Source: Ricordea florida (Eukaryota > Cnidaria > Anthozoa > Corallimorpharia > Ricordeidae). From it: a stretch of 64,000 nucleotides of DNA. The position numbers were made by a program, and so were the translations under genes. The notes under the pieces are model-generated. The model worked only from the letters and a program-made list of their open reading frames with translations, made no database searches and was not told the DNA's origin. Positions 43,801 through 50,229 of this stretch are shown here, in pieces. Position 1 is the first letter of the stretch, and every line of letters begins with the position of its first letter. The stretch is taken from the NCBI GenBank assembly GCA_949710005.1, contig OX453279.1, positions 27,082,762-27,146,761 on the forward strand, written 5' to 3'.

Positions 43801-46134
43801 ATCTAAGTTTAATTAGCTTTCCAGTGATACATAGTTTCCTGGGCTTTCTTTATTTAAAAACAATGCGCAACGGAACACTTTGACCCTAAATTCTGAAAAC
43901 TCTAAATTCTGAAATGTGTAAATTAACACAATGGTGTCGAGCTAATTTTTATTGTTTTCGACCACGCCAAAGCAAACACTTGATCTATCTATTCAAATTG
44001 ACAACAATAAGACTGATTGGGTGAAAGAAACAGTATTTCTAGGTGTTATCCTTGATGAACATTTGTCATGGAAGCCTCATATTCTTAGCGTCTCTAGAAA
44101 AATATCAAAATATACAGGCATTATTTGTAAGTCACGTTTTTGCCTTCCCAAAACTTCCTTAAACTGTTTGTACTATAGTCTAGTTTACCGTTACTTAATA
44201 TATTTTATTATATAGACACGAGTGTTTTACTGGAAAATATACCACTCGTAAAATTCATAAAAACTACATCCGGGACCCGAGTGGTTTATTTTCCATAATC
44301 TCACACGTGAGTTTATCGATGACGTAATTTCGGTAATTTCCCTCCGAAATTTGTATCGATGTCTTTTTGTCTATATAATAAAAAGAACATTACACGGCGG
44401 CTTGAAGATATGAATTTTATTTTCTCGTGGCAAAAACAATATTTTACTCACTCGCTGCGCTCGTTCGTAAAATATCGTTTTGCCACTCGAAAATAAAATT
44501 CATATCTTCACGCCACCGTGTAATATCCTCTATGTATTTCAGTGTGGGGATCGACACATCAGAGTAATTTAAGTCGTGTTATTATTCTGAAAAAGAAGAT
44601 AATAAGAAAAATTTTTAAAGTTTCTTTCGATTCTAACATTAATGTTCTTTTTAAAGAACAGGAGATTTTGAAATTCTCTGACATTTATTTATACCGGATA
44701 GGTAAATTCAAAGAGGTTTATTTCCTAATTATTTTCGTGATATGTTTATTATTGTAAGCCAGTTACATTCGCATTATACTAGAAATTGCAACCTTTTTTA
44801 CAAACCTCCATGTCGAACTAATACCCGAAACTTCTCAATTCGGTTTCAAGGACCTAAGTTTTTCAATTCGGTAAGTCCTGAAATTCAAAACAGTGAAAGC
44901 ATCTGTTTGTTTGGCAAGAGACTTAAAAAATTCCTTTTTTCTTAGTCAAATATACTCTTTGTTAAGCTACATACATCTTCTTTCCTCTTCTTTTCTTTTG
45001 TTTTTAAAATAATACATTTTATATTTTATGCTGTCCCCATAATTTGTATGCTGTACACTATATTGTCAGGATGCTTATAGTTCATAAGCCCCCGGCTTCT
45101 AGATAGGCTTCCTTGTCATTACCTCCTTAAACATTGGAAGTCTATCGTCTTTTAGTTAATAAATTTCAAGCGTATTGTGTTATTATTATCTTTTTTTTTT
45201 TCGTTTGCGATTAATGGAAAAGTAAATGAATACTGAACACTAAATTTTTTGAGGAGCACCAATGAAGGTTGGCAGTAACCTTAATTCACGCTTAAAATGT
45301 TAGGAGCTGAATGCATGCTGACCTAGATTCAGTGATTTTCAAATCGTAATGGCCTACTATACATATCTTAAACTCATACCCATAATTCCTCCAGCACAGC
45401 ACCATTCCTCTTCTCAGTGCCAGCAAAATAACTATTTCTGTCTATTTCGCTTTGCTTCACTGTCAGAAACACTATGTGTTATAACATACTGTAGTATGTG
45501 ATTTGCCTTTGAGGCCAGCAGCCAGTCCACTCTTCCCTCCCCCTTATGCCTTTTATTGGATGCATATTATCAATATTATTAAAAACTCACCAAACGTAAT
45601 GGTTCCCTTGCCATCCAGATCAAACAGCTGGAAGACAATCTTATGCTGTGCATCTGGATTGCAAAGAAAAGCCTCAAAATCCACAAATTCACCAAACGAT
45701 ATGAGTCTAAAAAAAGAAGGTGTCAAGTATTTGTATATATATTTTAAATTAGTGAAGATTCATCTAAAGAATTAACTTATCTCATTCAAATCAATCCAAA
45801 AAGGGTCCTAAACACAAAGCATTATGGCCTTAGCTTGTGACTATACGGGTATTTAGTACCCCAGGTGCAAAAAGTTTTCAGTTTATCGTTTCATGCAAAA
45901 GACACTCAAAAAGCAGGCAAAAAGCAAAACCTGCAAGCTTCTGGTTACAGCAAATTATTATACACTATATGCATTGAATACCAGAACTTACCCATTCTTT
46001 GCTTGGTTCACCACACCAGCCAGAAGATTTAAAGTTGTCTCATTATATTCTTCAACCTTTTGCATTCCTAGGTATTCTCTTATGAAATTTACAGGGGTCA
46101 TGTACTTTTCTCCATCCTTCTCAACAGTTGCATA
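16905..46134 (-). CDS. SLC25A12/13-like: Calcium-binding mitochondrial aspartate/glutamate carrier (Aralar/citrin, SLC25A12/13-like), 16 exons found
   Basis: This inner-membrane carrier exchanges aspartate for glutamate plus a proton and feeds the malate-aspartate shuttle. An N-terminal EF-hand region facing the intermembrane space regulates it. I assembled 16 exons, 1850 nt and about 615 aa, with every adjacent splice phase agreeing except across one gap. The exons are 46134-45992, 45706-45591, 42478-42339, 39600-39457, 38635-38497, 38239-38205, 38110-37967, 25491-25339, 23608-23556, 22592-22512, 21184-21038, 20230-20092, 19313-19258, 18161-18059, 17512-17419 and 17067-16905 (stop TAG). All three carrier repeats keep the Px[DE]xx[KR] signature: PIDLVK, PLEIVK and PADVIK. 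The first exon (about 20 codons, with the ATG) and one exon before the first carrier repeat (about 20-25 codons, expected in 25492-37966) were not located. Vertebrate homologues are about 675 aa. All identified exons are open with good GT/AG sites, so the gene looks functional despite large transposon-filled introns. Confidence 0.95.
17130..17375. repeat. Intronic tandem repeat, about 107-bp period
   Basis: The block GGYCACACTGCATG...GTACTGTTCAGTAGCTTT occurs about 2.3 times in the last intron of the carrier. Confidence 0.8.
17419..17512 (-). CDS. Carrier exon: last helix
   Basis: It reads [20 protein letters not shown] to VDFSGKG. The correct acceptor is CTTTAG before CTCGTG; a second AG 13 bases on would drop the conserved ARVFR. 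Donor GTAAGC. Confidence 0.94.
18059..18161 (-). CDS. Carrier exon: repeat 3
   Basis: It reads [19 protein letters not shown] to AFWKGAG. Acceptor CATAG, donor GTGAAT. Phase 0 in, phase 1 out. Confidence 0.95.
19258..19313 (-). CDS. Carrier exon: repeat 3 with PADVIK signature
   Basis: It reads [18 protein letters not shown]. Acceptor TGTGCTTAG, donor GTGCGT. The third carrier signature is intact. Confidence 0.95.
20092..20230 (-). CDS. Carrier exon: end of repeat 2, start of repeat 3
   Basis: It reads [18 protein letters not shown] to ASAMIAG. The acceptor TTTTTTATAG gives perfect phase with the preceding LYR. Donor GTAAGA. Confidence 0.96.
20261..20572 (-). other. Possible first exon inside a foldback-like segment
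   Basis: An ATG-initiated open frame ([20 protein letters not shown] onward, 103 aa) lies between TTATTACGTAATGAC and ACTTATTACGTCATGA, inside a carrier intron. No domain is recognised. It is listed because it fits the pattern of ATG-started frames inside small inverted-repeat elements here. Confidence 0.3.
20883..21010. mobile_element. Small foldback MITE (GTATCTGGGCAA family)
   Basis: Inverted arms read TCAGTATCTGGGCAAATGTG inward to CACCTACCCCTCCCCTAA and back. It sits 23 bp from a splice donor of the carrier. Other copies are at 22.71-23.52 and 39.81-40.52 kb. Confidence 0.85.
21038..21184 (-). CDS. Carrier exon: repeat 2 with PLEIVK signature
   Basis: 49 codons ([20 protein letters not shown] to LGLTGLYR). 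Acceptor TTTGTTTCAG, donor GTAAGT. Confidence 0.97.
21671..21974 (+). mobile_element. MITE with internal GCATGAATTTTTT repeats
   Basis: Terminal inverted repeats AGGGACRGACCATTAGAAAA. The interior is five to six imperfect repeats of TGCAYGAATTTTTTT separated by short spacers. A reverse-orientation copy is at 32373-32613. Confidence 0.85.
22316..22465. repeat. 26-bp minisatellite
   Basis: About six copies of a GAGATCCACGAGCCGCGTGA-type unit lie just inside the intron after exon 22512-22592. A shorter version is at 23095-23145. Confidence 0.9.
22512..22592 (-). CDS. Carrier exon (81 nt), partially duplicated nearby
   Basis: It reads [15 protein letters not shown] to EIVAGGC in phase 0 on both sides. 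Acceptor TTTCTTTTAG, donor GTAAGT. Its last bases, donor and downstream minisatellite recur at 23.06-23.20 kb. Confidence 0.95.
22787..23050 (-). mobile_element. tRNA-derived SINE
   Basis: On the minus strand, a tRNA-like head (complement of 22861-22933) has box A TAGCTCAGTTGGTAGAGC and box B GGTTCGAATCC. The acceptor arms pair 7/7 with one wobble, but the anticodon stem pairs poorly. It is followed by GAGTTTTTTTCAGGCTTT and a conserved body. It is a SINE head, not a working tRNA. Confidence 0.85.
23060..23203. repeat. Partial duplication of carrier exon end, donor and minisatellite
   Basis: It matches about 22276-22525: the CCGTGACATTTGTGACCCA flank, two minisatellite units, GAGTCGCGTCCTACTTACAC (containing the complement of the donor) and the last bases of the exon. 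It breaks off inside the exon, so it has a donor but no acceptor. Confidence 0.88.
23205..23445 (+). mobile_element. tRNA-derived SINE, inverted partner
   Basis: tRNA-like head 23241-23311 with the same A and B boxes and the same GAGTTTTTTTCAGGCTTT body. It pairs with 22787-23050 as an inverted repeat of about 240 bp. Confidence 0.85.
23556..23608 (-). CDS. Carrier exon (53 nt)
   Basis: It reads [18 protein letters not shown], a strongly conserved carrier segment. Acceptor TTTTCAG, donor GTAAGA. Confidence 0.95.
23818..24030. repeat. Palindromic element in carrier intron
   Basis: Arms begin CTGCCCTACCAAGCAAGGTA and its imperfect complement; inner arms carry AGTTTAAGTTATA and GATGAAACAC. The centre is the CTCCGCTGCGCGTCG type. 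Confidence 0.75.
24050..24187. repeat. Palindromic element with GAGTGAGCGCAGCGAACGAG centre
   Basis: Inverted arms CATGGTTACTGAGCGC / AACTAACCATG with GATTTTTCTTCAC. It lies immediately left of the 24206-25118 element. Confidence 0.65.
24206..25118 (-). mobile_element. Non-autonomous element carrying a Crypton/KIAA1958-like exon
   Basis: A 27-bp perfect terminal inverted repeat begins TAGGTACTGAGATTTACTCC and bounds 913 bp. A hairpin with ATGGTCCAACCAATC lies near the right end. The interior carries the coding fragment described next. Confidence 0.8.
24540..24921 (-). pseudogene. KIAA1958/QRICH1-like (Crypton-derived) N-terminal exon, frameshifted
   Basis: The frame reads [20 protein letters not shown], then [17 protein letters not shown], then [17 protein letters not shown] and LSII. 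After a one-base frameshift near 24592 it resumes as [17 protein letters not shown] and ends at a GTAATT donor (24540). The order matches the N-terminal part of DUF3504/tyrosine-recombinase-derived proteins such as KIAA1958. There is no in-frame ATG at the usual point, and the catalytic domain is absent. Confidence 0.7.
25339..25491 (-). CDS. Carrier exon: repeat 1 with PIDLVK signature
   Basis: It reads [20 protein letters not shown] to GPLGLYRG. The first bases TC complete a Val codon whose G must come from the unlocated previous exon. Donor AGAG|GTAAGA. A 12.5-kb transposon-rich interval separates it from the previous identified exon. Confidence 0.95.
25500..26574. other. Carrier intron, no gene recognised
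   Basis: Open frames here (for example 26020-26397) lack recognisable domains or splice context. The exon expected upstream of 25491 is not visible in this stretch. Confidence 0.4.
26575..26877. mobile_element. MITE with AAGGTCSGCACMCACGAGG termini
   Basis: The ends TTAAGGTCGGCACCCACGAG and its imperfect complement bound about 300 bp. The interior repeats GTCGCAGGGACTAGTCCC-like words in both orientations. Confidence 0.75.
27471..29971 (-). pseudogene. Non-LTR retrotransposon (LINE) ORF2, 5'-truncated, one in-frame stop
   Basis: The frame starts in the last part of the endonuclease domain ([10 protein letters not shown]). It runs through a complete reverse transcriptase: [11 protein letters not shown] (motif A), [14 protein letters not shown] (motif B), LLFADDWTL (motif C), INIKKTEVL and FTYLGSTLS. 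It continues in the same frame past a single TAA (28001-27999) to a C-terminal C2H2-like finger ([21 protein letters not shown], one residue per listed letter at about 27540-27480). The two open stretches share a frame, so only one base change separates them. The 5' end stops at a MITE at 29972. The clade was not determined; RTE-like or related is possible. Confidence 0.92.
29972..30145. mobile_element. MITE, GTTACACTGTRCAATGTTTC termini
   Basis: Imperfect 38-bp terminal inverted repeats (with CAACTTGTCTCGCAACG inside) bound 174 bp. It abuts the truncated LINE. A related GTTGCGAGACAAGTTGCACG segment follows at 30168. Confidence 0.8.
30223..30511 (+). mobile_element. MITE family X, copy 1, with internal palindrome
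   Basis: It starts ATAGAGGATATTACACGG and ends near CCATATAATAA. It contains a perfect palindrome centred near 30287 (arms GATATGAATTTTATGTTCGA). The block CCACTCGGGTCCCGGATG recurs reversed in copy 2 at 44211-44538. Confidence 0.85.
30790..31443 (+). pseudogene. Degraded upstream part of the YqaJ-type gene
   Basis: Short in-frame pieces such as [19 protein letters not shown] and [15 protein letters not shown] are interrupted by stops and frameshifts. They lie directly before the YqaJ-like block on the same strand. Their assignment to the same gene is inference. Confidence 0.35.
31444..32396 (+). pseudogene. YqaJ-like exonuclease with two PHD fingers, broken
   Basis: The first part reads [20 protein letters not shown] then CAEVKCP, matching the YqaJ/lambda-exonuclease fold with its D and E-x-K residues. 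A frameshift near 31715-31725 moves the frame to [23 protein letters not shown] finger 1 follows (ICFCRK, CSNQSC, FHLPC, WLCILC). After an in-frame TAA at 32139 comes PHD finger 2 (ICICKQ, CHGDSC, FHLQC, WQCSHC). In cnidarians this mix of nuclease and chromatin-reader domains is seen in transposon-borne genes. This copy is inactive. Confidence 0.75.
32373..32613 (-). mobile_element. MITE with GCATGAATTTTTT repeats, truncated copy
   Basis: Reverse-complement match to 21671-21974, including TTTTTCTAATGGTCCATCCC at the end. The other terminal repeat is missing. It sits between the PHD and Ulp1 relics. Confidence 0.85.
32636..33127 (+). pseudogene. Ulp1/C48-type cysteine protease relic
   Basis: In one frame: [32 protein letters not shown] and, after an in-frame TGA at 32997, [20 protein letters not shown]. 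The H...D...Q...C order and NGSDCGVF around the nucleophile are typical of Ulp1-like proteases carried by large DNA transposons. It probably belonged to the same element as the YqaJ-PHD gene. Two stops or more make it a pseudogene. Confidence 0.7.
34057..34260 (+). mobile_element. MITE with AGTATAAATCTACTAG termini and a 30-aa frame
   Basis: Perfect 16-bp inverted repeats bound the element. An ATG at 34146 opens [20 protein letters not shown]..., ending at a TGA at 34236-34238. The start resembles N-termini of Crypton-derived KIAA1958-like proteins. Confidence 0.7.
34262..34367. repeat. Short palindrome (AACAATTAGATTAT family)
   Basis: Arms of about 50 bp (GATTTCTATGCGTGATAGTT inward) meet at CTCGGGCTGCGCCCTCG. 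A related fragment lies at 46330-46385. Confidence 0.8.
34373..34735. mobile_element. Foldback element, arms about 100 bp
   Basis: Arms begin ATTACATAGCGACCGAGTTT with near-perfect complement, enclosing about 160 bp of unique sequence. It is the innermost level of the nest. Confidence 0.88.
35208..35741. other. Carrier intron, no gene recognised
   Basis: AT-rich spacer. A GACTCCCAAGACCTAAGTAG-like repeat fragment lies at 35440. Nothing coding is seen. Confidence 0.4.
35742..35975 (-). pseudogene. PIF/Harbinger-type (DDE_Tnp_4) transposase, C-terminal fragment
   Basis: It reads [20 protein letters not shown] to [19 protein letters not shown], then [20 protein letters not shown] and stop. The RIHVER segment holds the third catalytic acidic residue of the DDE_4 family. 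The upstream coding sequence is cut off by the palindromic element at 35980, so the D-D part is missing. Confidence 0.8.
35980..36360. repeat. Palindromic element
   Basis: An inner palindrome GACCTTGATGTATTGACC / GGTCAATACAGTCAAGG lies near 36030-36060. The TCATTA...AATGACCG and CGGTCATTACAAGAAAATCT arms recur to the right. It truncates the Harbinger fragment. Confidence 0.6.
36747..37743. mobile_element. TIR element, about 145-bp inverted repeats
   Basis: The ends CAGTGCGTTTCAGAAAACTT and CAGGGCGTTTCACAAAACTT lead into long arms (CCGGAGTTCGTTTGAAATTC...). Total 997 bp. No clear target duplication. The CAGTGCGTTTC end is shared with the repeat starting at 63704. Confidence 0.8.
37967..38110 (-). 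CDS. Carrier exon: last EF-hand-like segment
   Basis: 48 codons ([16 protein letters not shown] to STETIEEE). It matches the VTPMEVDILFQLADL segment of Aralar/citrin before the carrier domain. Acceptor TTTTTCTGTCAG, donor GTAAGA. Confidence 0.92.
38205..38239 (-). CDS. Carrier micro-exon (35 nt)
   Basis: It reads [11 protein letters not shown] after a split Gly codon. It fits by length, phase and position between the flanking exons. Acceptor TTTCAG, donor GTAAGT. Confidence 0.85.
38497..38635 (-). CDS. Carrier exon: regulatory domain
   Basis: It reads [19 protein letters not shown] to RFKEINK, matching the SYFNAFNSLL region of citrin. It ends in phase 1 at a weak-looking GTATAA donor. Confidence 0.9.
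39183..39381. repeat. Inverted repeat with AACGTCAGCACCTCCC arms
   Basis: Arms of about 95 bp (ATTGGGTAAATCAAACGAGT, then GGTAAAAGGGAGGTGCTGAC) flank a 12-bp loop. A single arm relative lies at about 10075-10130. Confidence 0.88.
39457..39600 (-). CDS. Carrier exon: EF-hand domain
   Basis: 48 codons in phase 0 ([12 protein letters not shown] to FLREYLLM), corresponding to citrin's LQLEHARQAF segment. Acceptor TTTTCTTCAG, donor GTGAGC. Confidence 0.92.
39919..40507. mobile_element. CTACCGAAACAG element with TA target duplication
   Basis: Inverted ends CTACCGAAACAG...CTGTTTCGGTAG and longer imperfect arms (TTTGGCGCC, TGGTCACGTGGCTT). TA lies on both sides. Removing it plus one TA restores the host MITE end except for one C/T difference. 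Confidence 0.8.
40120..40299 (+). CDS. Small open frame (59 aa) inside nested element
   Basis: It runs from an ATG at 40120 ([16 protein letters not shown]..., then [16 protein letters not shown]) to a TAA at 40297-40299. No domain is certain; the fold-like pattern could suit a ubiquitin-like or PB1-like N-terminus. It is probably the first exon of a transposon gene. Coding status is unproven. Confidence 0.35.
   Translation: MLQITVFYNIPQDDRCEVIFTEQPIETFEDLMQVIRAKIQRVQYTNDENTLITLHANDS
40835..42251. mobile_element. TTAA-flanked element K1 (GGTTACTGTA termini)
   Basis: TTAA at 40831-40834 and 42252-42255 flanks inverted ends GGTTACTGTASACCTTC. TTAA duplication is typical of Kolobok and piggyBac. 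Inside, a minus-strand ATG frame (41708-41580, [15 protein letters not shown]...) and overlapping plus-strand frames are seen but no transposase. A segment near 42000-42250 matches 61512-63480. Confidence 0.75.
42339..42478 (-). CDS. Carrier exon: EF-hand domain
   Basis: It completes the D-E of the loop, then reads [11 protein letters not shown] to YKDFSHLLQ, matching the citrin block after the second EF-hand. Acceptor TTTTTTTCAG, donor GTATAT. Confidence 0.92.
43949..44945 (+). pseudogene. LINE reverse transcriptase C-terminal fragment
   Basis: Pieces: [16 protein letters not shown]..., [12 protein letters not shown]; then after the [23 protein letters not shown], then [20 protein letters not shown] and KRLKKFLFS. 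This is the characteristic tail of CR1/Jockey-like RTs. Three frames are used, so it is a decayed 3' end. Confidence 0.82.
44211..44538 (-). mobile_element. MITE family X, copy 2, inserted in the LINE
   Basis: Reverse-complement relative of 30223-30511, with the same CATCCGGGACCCGAGTGG block and ATATTACACGGTGGCG end. Its internal palindrome carries an ACTCACTCGCTGCGCTCGTT centre absent from copy 1. Confidence 0.85.
45591..45706 (-). CDS. Carrier exon: EF-hand loop
   Basis: It reads [14 protein letters not shown] to [11 protein letters not shown]. The 12-residue calcium loop D-x-D-x-K-G-T-I-x-x-D-E is completed by the next exon across a phase-1 intron. Confidence 0.93.
45992..46134 (-). CDS. 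Carrier exon: first EF-hand region
   Basis: It begins in phase 0 after TTTCAG and reads [14 protein letters not shown] to VVNQAKNG, the block after the initiator exon in Aralar/citrin. It ends with two bases of a Gly codon at a GTAAGT donor. Confidence 0.93.
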
Positions 46135-46329
46135 CTGAAATCAGTGATTATTTGAGAAACATTATTCATATATTGTGTTTGTACAGACATACACAAACCT
46201 AGGTGCATTTTGGAAAATTTCAGGCAGATCATAGAAACGCAAGATAGAATGTCAAGGGTTTGTACCGCCTCAAGAATTCTTCCAAGCCCAGCGAGATTGC
46301 ACAGGCCTACACAGTAGATGACTTTTTTT

Positions 46330-47115
46330 TCTTCGTAATATAATTAACAATTAGATTATGAGCCCAAGATTTCTTCTAGATTTCAAATGTCACCTCACTC
46401 ATAGAAATCAACACCAAAATAATACATTTTCCTATGAAATATTTTTTTCAGAAATTTTTCTCAGAAATCAAAGTGAAAAATGGCAGAATATAACCGAGCT
46501 GCGAGGCAGCAAGCTAAATATTCCTAACGCCACCATTCAGCGAGATATTGCTTTCGTATATACCAATGAACCAACCTCAGTAGAGAGCTTAAACAAACAC
46601 AACAACGATACCGAGGATAACACAATCGGTGAAAAATTCAATTTTTGCAGCGTACATTGTACGACAACACACTTACCAGACTTTATTTTGCACATGCGGT
46701 TTTGTTGTGCCGTTCATTTGTTCTATTTTTTGGTCCTGCCCTGGTCAATTTTTATCATGGTAGTGTTTTGTGTAATTTCCATAGTTTATTACACCCATTT
46801 TGAAATCACAGGTGATCCCTGCAATTTGATTGGCTCATAGCAGTGTGATTTATTCATAAATTGCACCATTTTTTGCTCTAAATCGCATCATTTTTAAAAA
46901 GTTACTTTTCTTCAAAAACCGGGCCTCCTGAAGTAGATAAATATATCAAAATGAGTGTAATAAAGTGGTAATTGAACTTCGTGTCGTGCAATTTTGGTCT
47001 GAAATCATACTTGTGATTTCATATCGAACTCGCGCCATGCGCTTGTTCGATATTTGAAATCACGCGTATGATTTCAGACTAAATTGCACTCCACTCAGTT
47101 CAATTACCATTATAA
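46330..47115 (-). mobile_element. Composite foldback sequence with a possible first exon
   Basis: A palindrome at 46962-47113 has arms TGGTAATTGAACTTCGTG and TGAAATCATAC. The left part matches the 34262-34367 family. On the minus strand an ATG at 46717 opens MNGTTKPHVQNKV and runs into GTAAGT at 46676-46671. Confidence 0.5.
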
Positions 47116-47943
47116 ATCTCTTCAAGAAAGCTGTGAAGCGAGAATAGAAGAGACCATACTTCGGTAGCTTGACACCATTTTTGTTTATCTCCCGACAAAA
47201 ACTCACTGGCACAAAGATTATACCTTATTACATGAAATTTTCTTGACAAGTTAATTTCGCGAATTTCGCGATACAAAAAAAATTGCGAAATTAAAGTGAT
47301 GCGAACAATAAGTGTCACAAACATAACTTGACGCAAAAATTACCGGTAAGTGACTTACATAATGTCAAAATTTTATTGTAAAGGGTTGTGGTGGTCAATT
47401 GACTCAAGAACAATAATTCACGCGCAAGCATGAACTGCTTGTGGACATCGTGAGAACTGTTTTGTTGTTACTGTTGACATCTAGTCCCGAAGTTTGACGT
47501 TACTCTTCCCTTCATAACAACGTTTTATTAAATTCAAGGACACTTAAATAAGATTGCCAGTGAACTGAAAATTGTGTCCTACTCAAAAATGGGAAATTGA
47601 AGTGATTCAAAATATAAAATTTCTGCAAAATCGCGAAATTTAAGTGTCGCGAAATATGCGCACAGCAAAATCGTGAAATAAACATGTCGCGAAAATTTCC
47701 TGGAATAAGGTATCCAGACGCTCCTACATTATTCACCTCCTAGGAGGTGGATAGTGTTGAATATCCCGAGGTGGATCAGAGCCAAGCAGATTGCTCAAAA
47801 TGCCAAGGTTGCTGGTGTAATGATTATTTCCGGTCTGTGACCACTTCCGGTCATGTGACGCGTGGTGTGATTTCACTCTTGGCATGTTTTTATTTTCCCG
47901 CATATTTTCTAATGTTGTATTTCTCGCTCTTCGAGTCGACATT
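47116..47943. other. Spacer, no gene recognised
   Basis: It includes a perfect 16-bp palindrome CACCTCCTAGGAGGTG at 47736-47751. The carrier's missing first exon could lie here or further on but is not recognisable. Confidence 0.4.
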
Positions 47944-49113
47944 AGGGACCTTAAGATACGAGGACGGGGCGAGCTAGGACGGCTACCGGAAGTAAATTTA
48001 CCCAACAGGGCATGCGCACGAGAACTCTCAACTGGTGTGCTTGCCGTCCTGCCCTCGTCGAGGAAGTCATTTAGTCAAGTTTGCCGTGAGTAGTTTTGCC
48101 TTGCTTTTACATAAAAAGCGTTGCAGTAGATTCTGTTTTCAAATATCCTGACAAAAATGTTTTCGTAGGTCATATTTTTCGTGTCTGTATCGTACATTAC
48201 TTGAATTAGAGGAAATTATTTGAATATAAATTCACTGTGTATTTGTTTAAGGTCCGCCATGAACGTCCCCGAGAAATCTTCCGACAAGAAAAGTAAATCG
48301 GTGTAAGTAAACATTGAAGAAGTTTGTTTGGAATGATGTGTCAGTTGTTATAAGGAGACGGCCTTCTAGAACCTGGGGTCCACCCGTCAGTGGTGACGAA
48401 AGTCATTTAGCTTTAAACTTGAGATAGCTAAAAAGCGTACATTTAAGTTTAGCGATCGCTCACTTTGTAGACTACTCGAATTTCAATTGTCTGTTTCAAA
48501 TAAATAGATGAGTTCGTAGCGAAGTACGTTTGTCGTTCTTTTCTGTACGGACAGAGAACATGCTTACTTATTTATATTTGTTGTCTCGTAAACACAGTCG
48601 ATTAACTAAAGCACCATTGACGAATAATTCGATATTTACTTGTATTCGGTATCCTCCACCGTGCCTCAATCAAATATTTCGTACCATTCATATGGAAATT
48701 CTGGATTCTTGGAAAAGGCCTCTTCATCCCAGCAAAAGAAATGGCCATCTATCACACAATCCTCGTAGCTTTCTAAAAGAAGATTCGGTAAGATTTCCGC
48801 ACAGGTCCCTACTTCGTTATGCATGCTGTAGTTGAACTGTCTTGGGAAGTGCGCGTGCAAGCATTTCTGAGAACGAAACCGTATGGCTACAGCATGCATA
48901 ATGAAGGAGGGACCTGACAGGAAATCTTACCGAAGATTCTTAGCATCTTTAAAGGATGCCATTGCTGTCAGTAAGCGAAAAAATCGACGTCGCCGTCCCA
49001 CACGATTATATACACCCTCAAGCATTTTGTCAAGCACAACGGGACTTGCCCTAGTCTTACTCGTTCGGTGCCGTCCCCGTCCTGGCCTCCCGTCCTCGTA
49101 CCTTAAGGTCCCT
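47944..49113 (+). mobile_element. TIR element with ATT target duplication (PIF/Harbinger-like)
   Basis: The ends AGGGACCTTAAGATACGAGG and AGGGACCTTAAGGTACGAGG are flanked by ATT on both sides, a 3-bp duplication as in PIF/Harbinger. Inside, an acceptor-like TTTGTTTAAG precedes an exon-like 48252-48302 with GCCATGAACGTCCCC and a GTAAGT donor. An inverted repeat (48780-48833/48888-48942) holds GCATGCTGTAG. Confidence 0.7.
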
Positions 49114-49223
49114 ATTATATATACATGGCGTTTGAGTTAGACAAAAATAGAACAAACCGAAGCGCTTCGAAACCTTCAACTTCCAATCGGTTTTGGCACA
49201 CCGAGTGACAGGAGTGAGCGAGC

Positions 49224-49752
49224 ATGGCTTCAGCGACTGGATTCAAAACCCCAGAGATGAACTGAGACACATCAGATTTACAAGACGAATTGGCGAAGTT
49301 CAAGCAATACTGTGATCTAATTTTAAGCGGCGACCCATACTCAAGAAAGTCGGAAAAGGAACAAACCTCGTTCATTTTAATATGGATTGGCAGGCAAGGG
49401 TTAGAAACCTACAACAGTTGGACCTGGGAAAATGACAAAGACCCGTACAAAACCAGTCGCAATTTGGGAGCGATTTGAGAAGCACCTGGCACCGAAAGTA
49501 AACCACCGATTTGCCAGATATCAGCTGCTGCAGCTTAAACAGAAGAATGAAGAATTAATCGATTTGTTGACGCTTAGCCGCAATCAAGCAACAAAGTGCA
49601 GGTTTACAGACAAGACCGAGTTGGACGAGTGCCTGATCCAGCAATTTATCATGGAAACTAAGCACAAGAAGGTTCACGAGAGACTATTGCAAAACGGCGA
49701 ACAGCTTTCCGATTTGTCAGAAGACCACCAAGTGAGGTTGAAAAGTACCTAG
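49224..49752 (+). pseudogene. Ty3/Gypsy-type gag relic
   Basis: It reads KFKQYCDLILSGDPYSRK and FILIWIGRQGLETYNSWTW in one frame. After a frameshift near 49460-49480 it reads IWERFEKHLAPKVNHRFARY, then RNQATKCRFTDKTELDECL and HKKVHERLL. This is the conserved gag block of Gypsy elements. No protease, RT or LTR is nearby, and a minisatellite starts just after it. Confidence 0.8.
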
Positions 49753-49764
49753 GCTACGACTAAA

Positions 49765-50229
49765 CCCAGTTTGGCTTTCTCTTGTTCATCCAGGTTTGGT
49801 TTTCCATTGTTCATCCAGTTTTGGTTATCCATTGCTCATCCAGTTTTAGTTATCCATTGTTCATCCAGTTTGGGTTTTCCATGGCTCATCCAGTTTTTAG
49901 TTATCCATTAATTTTATAATCTAGTTTTTGGTTATCCATTATCATCCAGTTTTGGTTTTCCATTGTTCATCCAAGTTTTCAGTTATCCATAGTTCATCCA
50001 GTTTTGGTTATCCATTGTTCATCCAGTTTTGGTTTCCATTGTTCATCCAGTTTTGGTTATCCATTGTTCATCCCGCTTTGGTTTCCATTGTTCATCCCGC
50101 TTTGGTTATCCATTGTTCATCCAGTTGTGGTTTTCCATTGTTCATCCAGTATTTTAGTTCTCCATTATTCATCCAGCTTTGGTATTTCATTGTCATCCAG
50201 TTTTGGTTTTCCATTGCTCATCCAGTTTA
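49765..50229. repeat. Minisatellite A, about 25-bp unit
   Basis: About 18 variants of GGTTATCCATTGTTCATCCA plus a T run. Open frames across it (SFGYPLFIQ repeats) are artefacts. Confidence 0.97.

Larger units (their letters stand above)
43079..45290. mobile_element. TTAA-flanked element K2
   Basis: TTAA at 43075-43078 and 45291-45294. Ends GGTTACTGTCAACCTT and GGTTACTGCCAACCTT. Most of the interior is a LINE fragment split by a MITE. Confidence 0.7.

Noticed and set aside
46230..46330. Carrier first exon from the minus-strand frame LEEFLRRYKPLTF
   Set aside because: It does not match the known N-terminus, has no donor in phase 0 and no upstream ATG in context.
46358..46840. 160-aa plus-strand open frame
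   Set aside because: No recognised domain; it lies across a composite foldback element opposite a better first-exon candidate.
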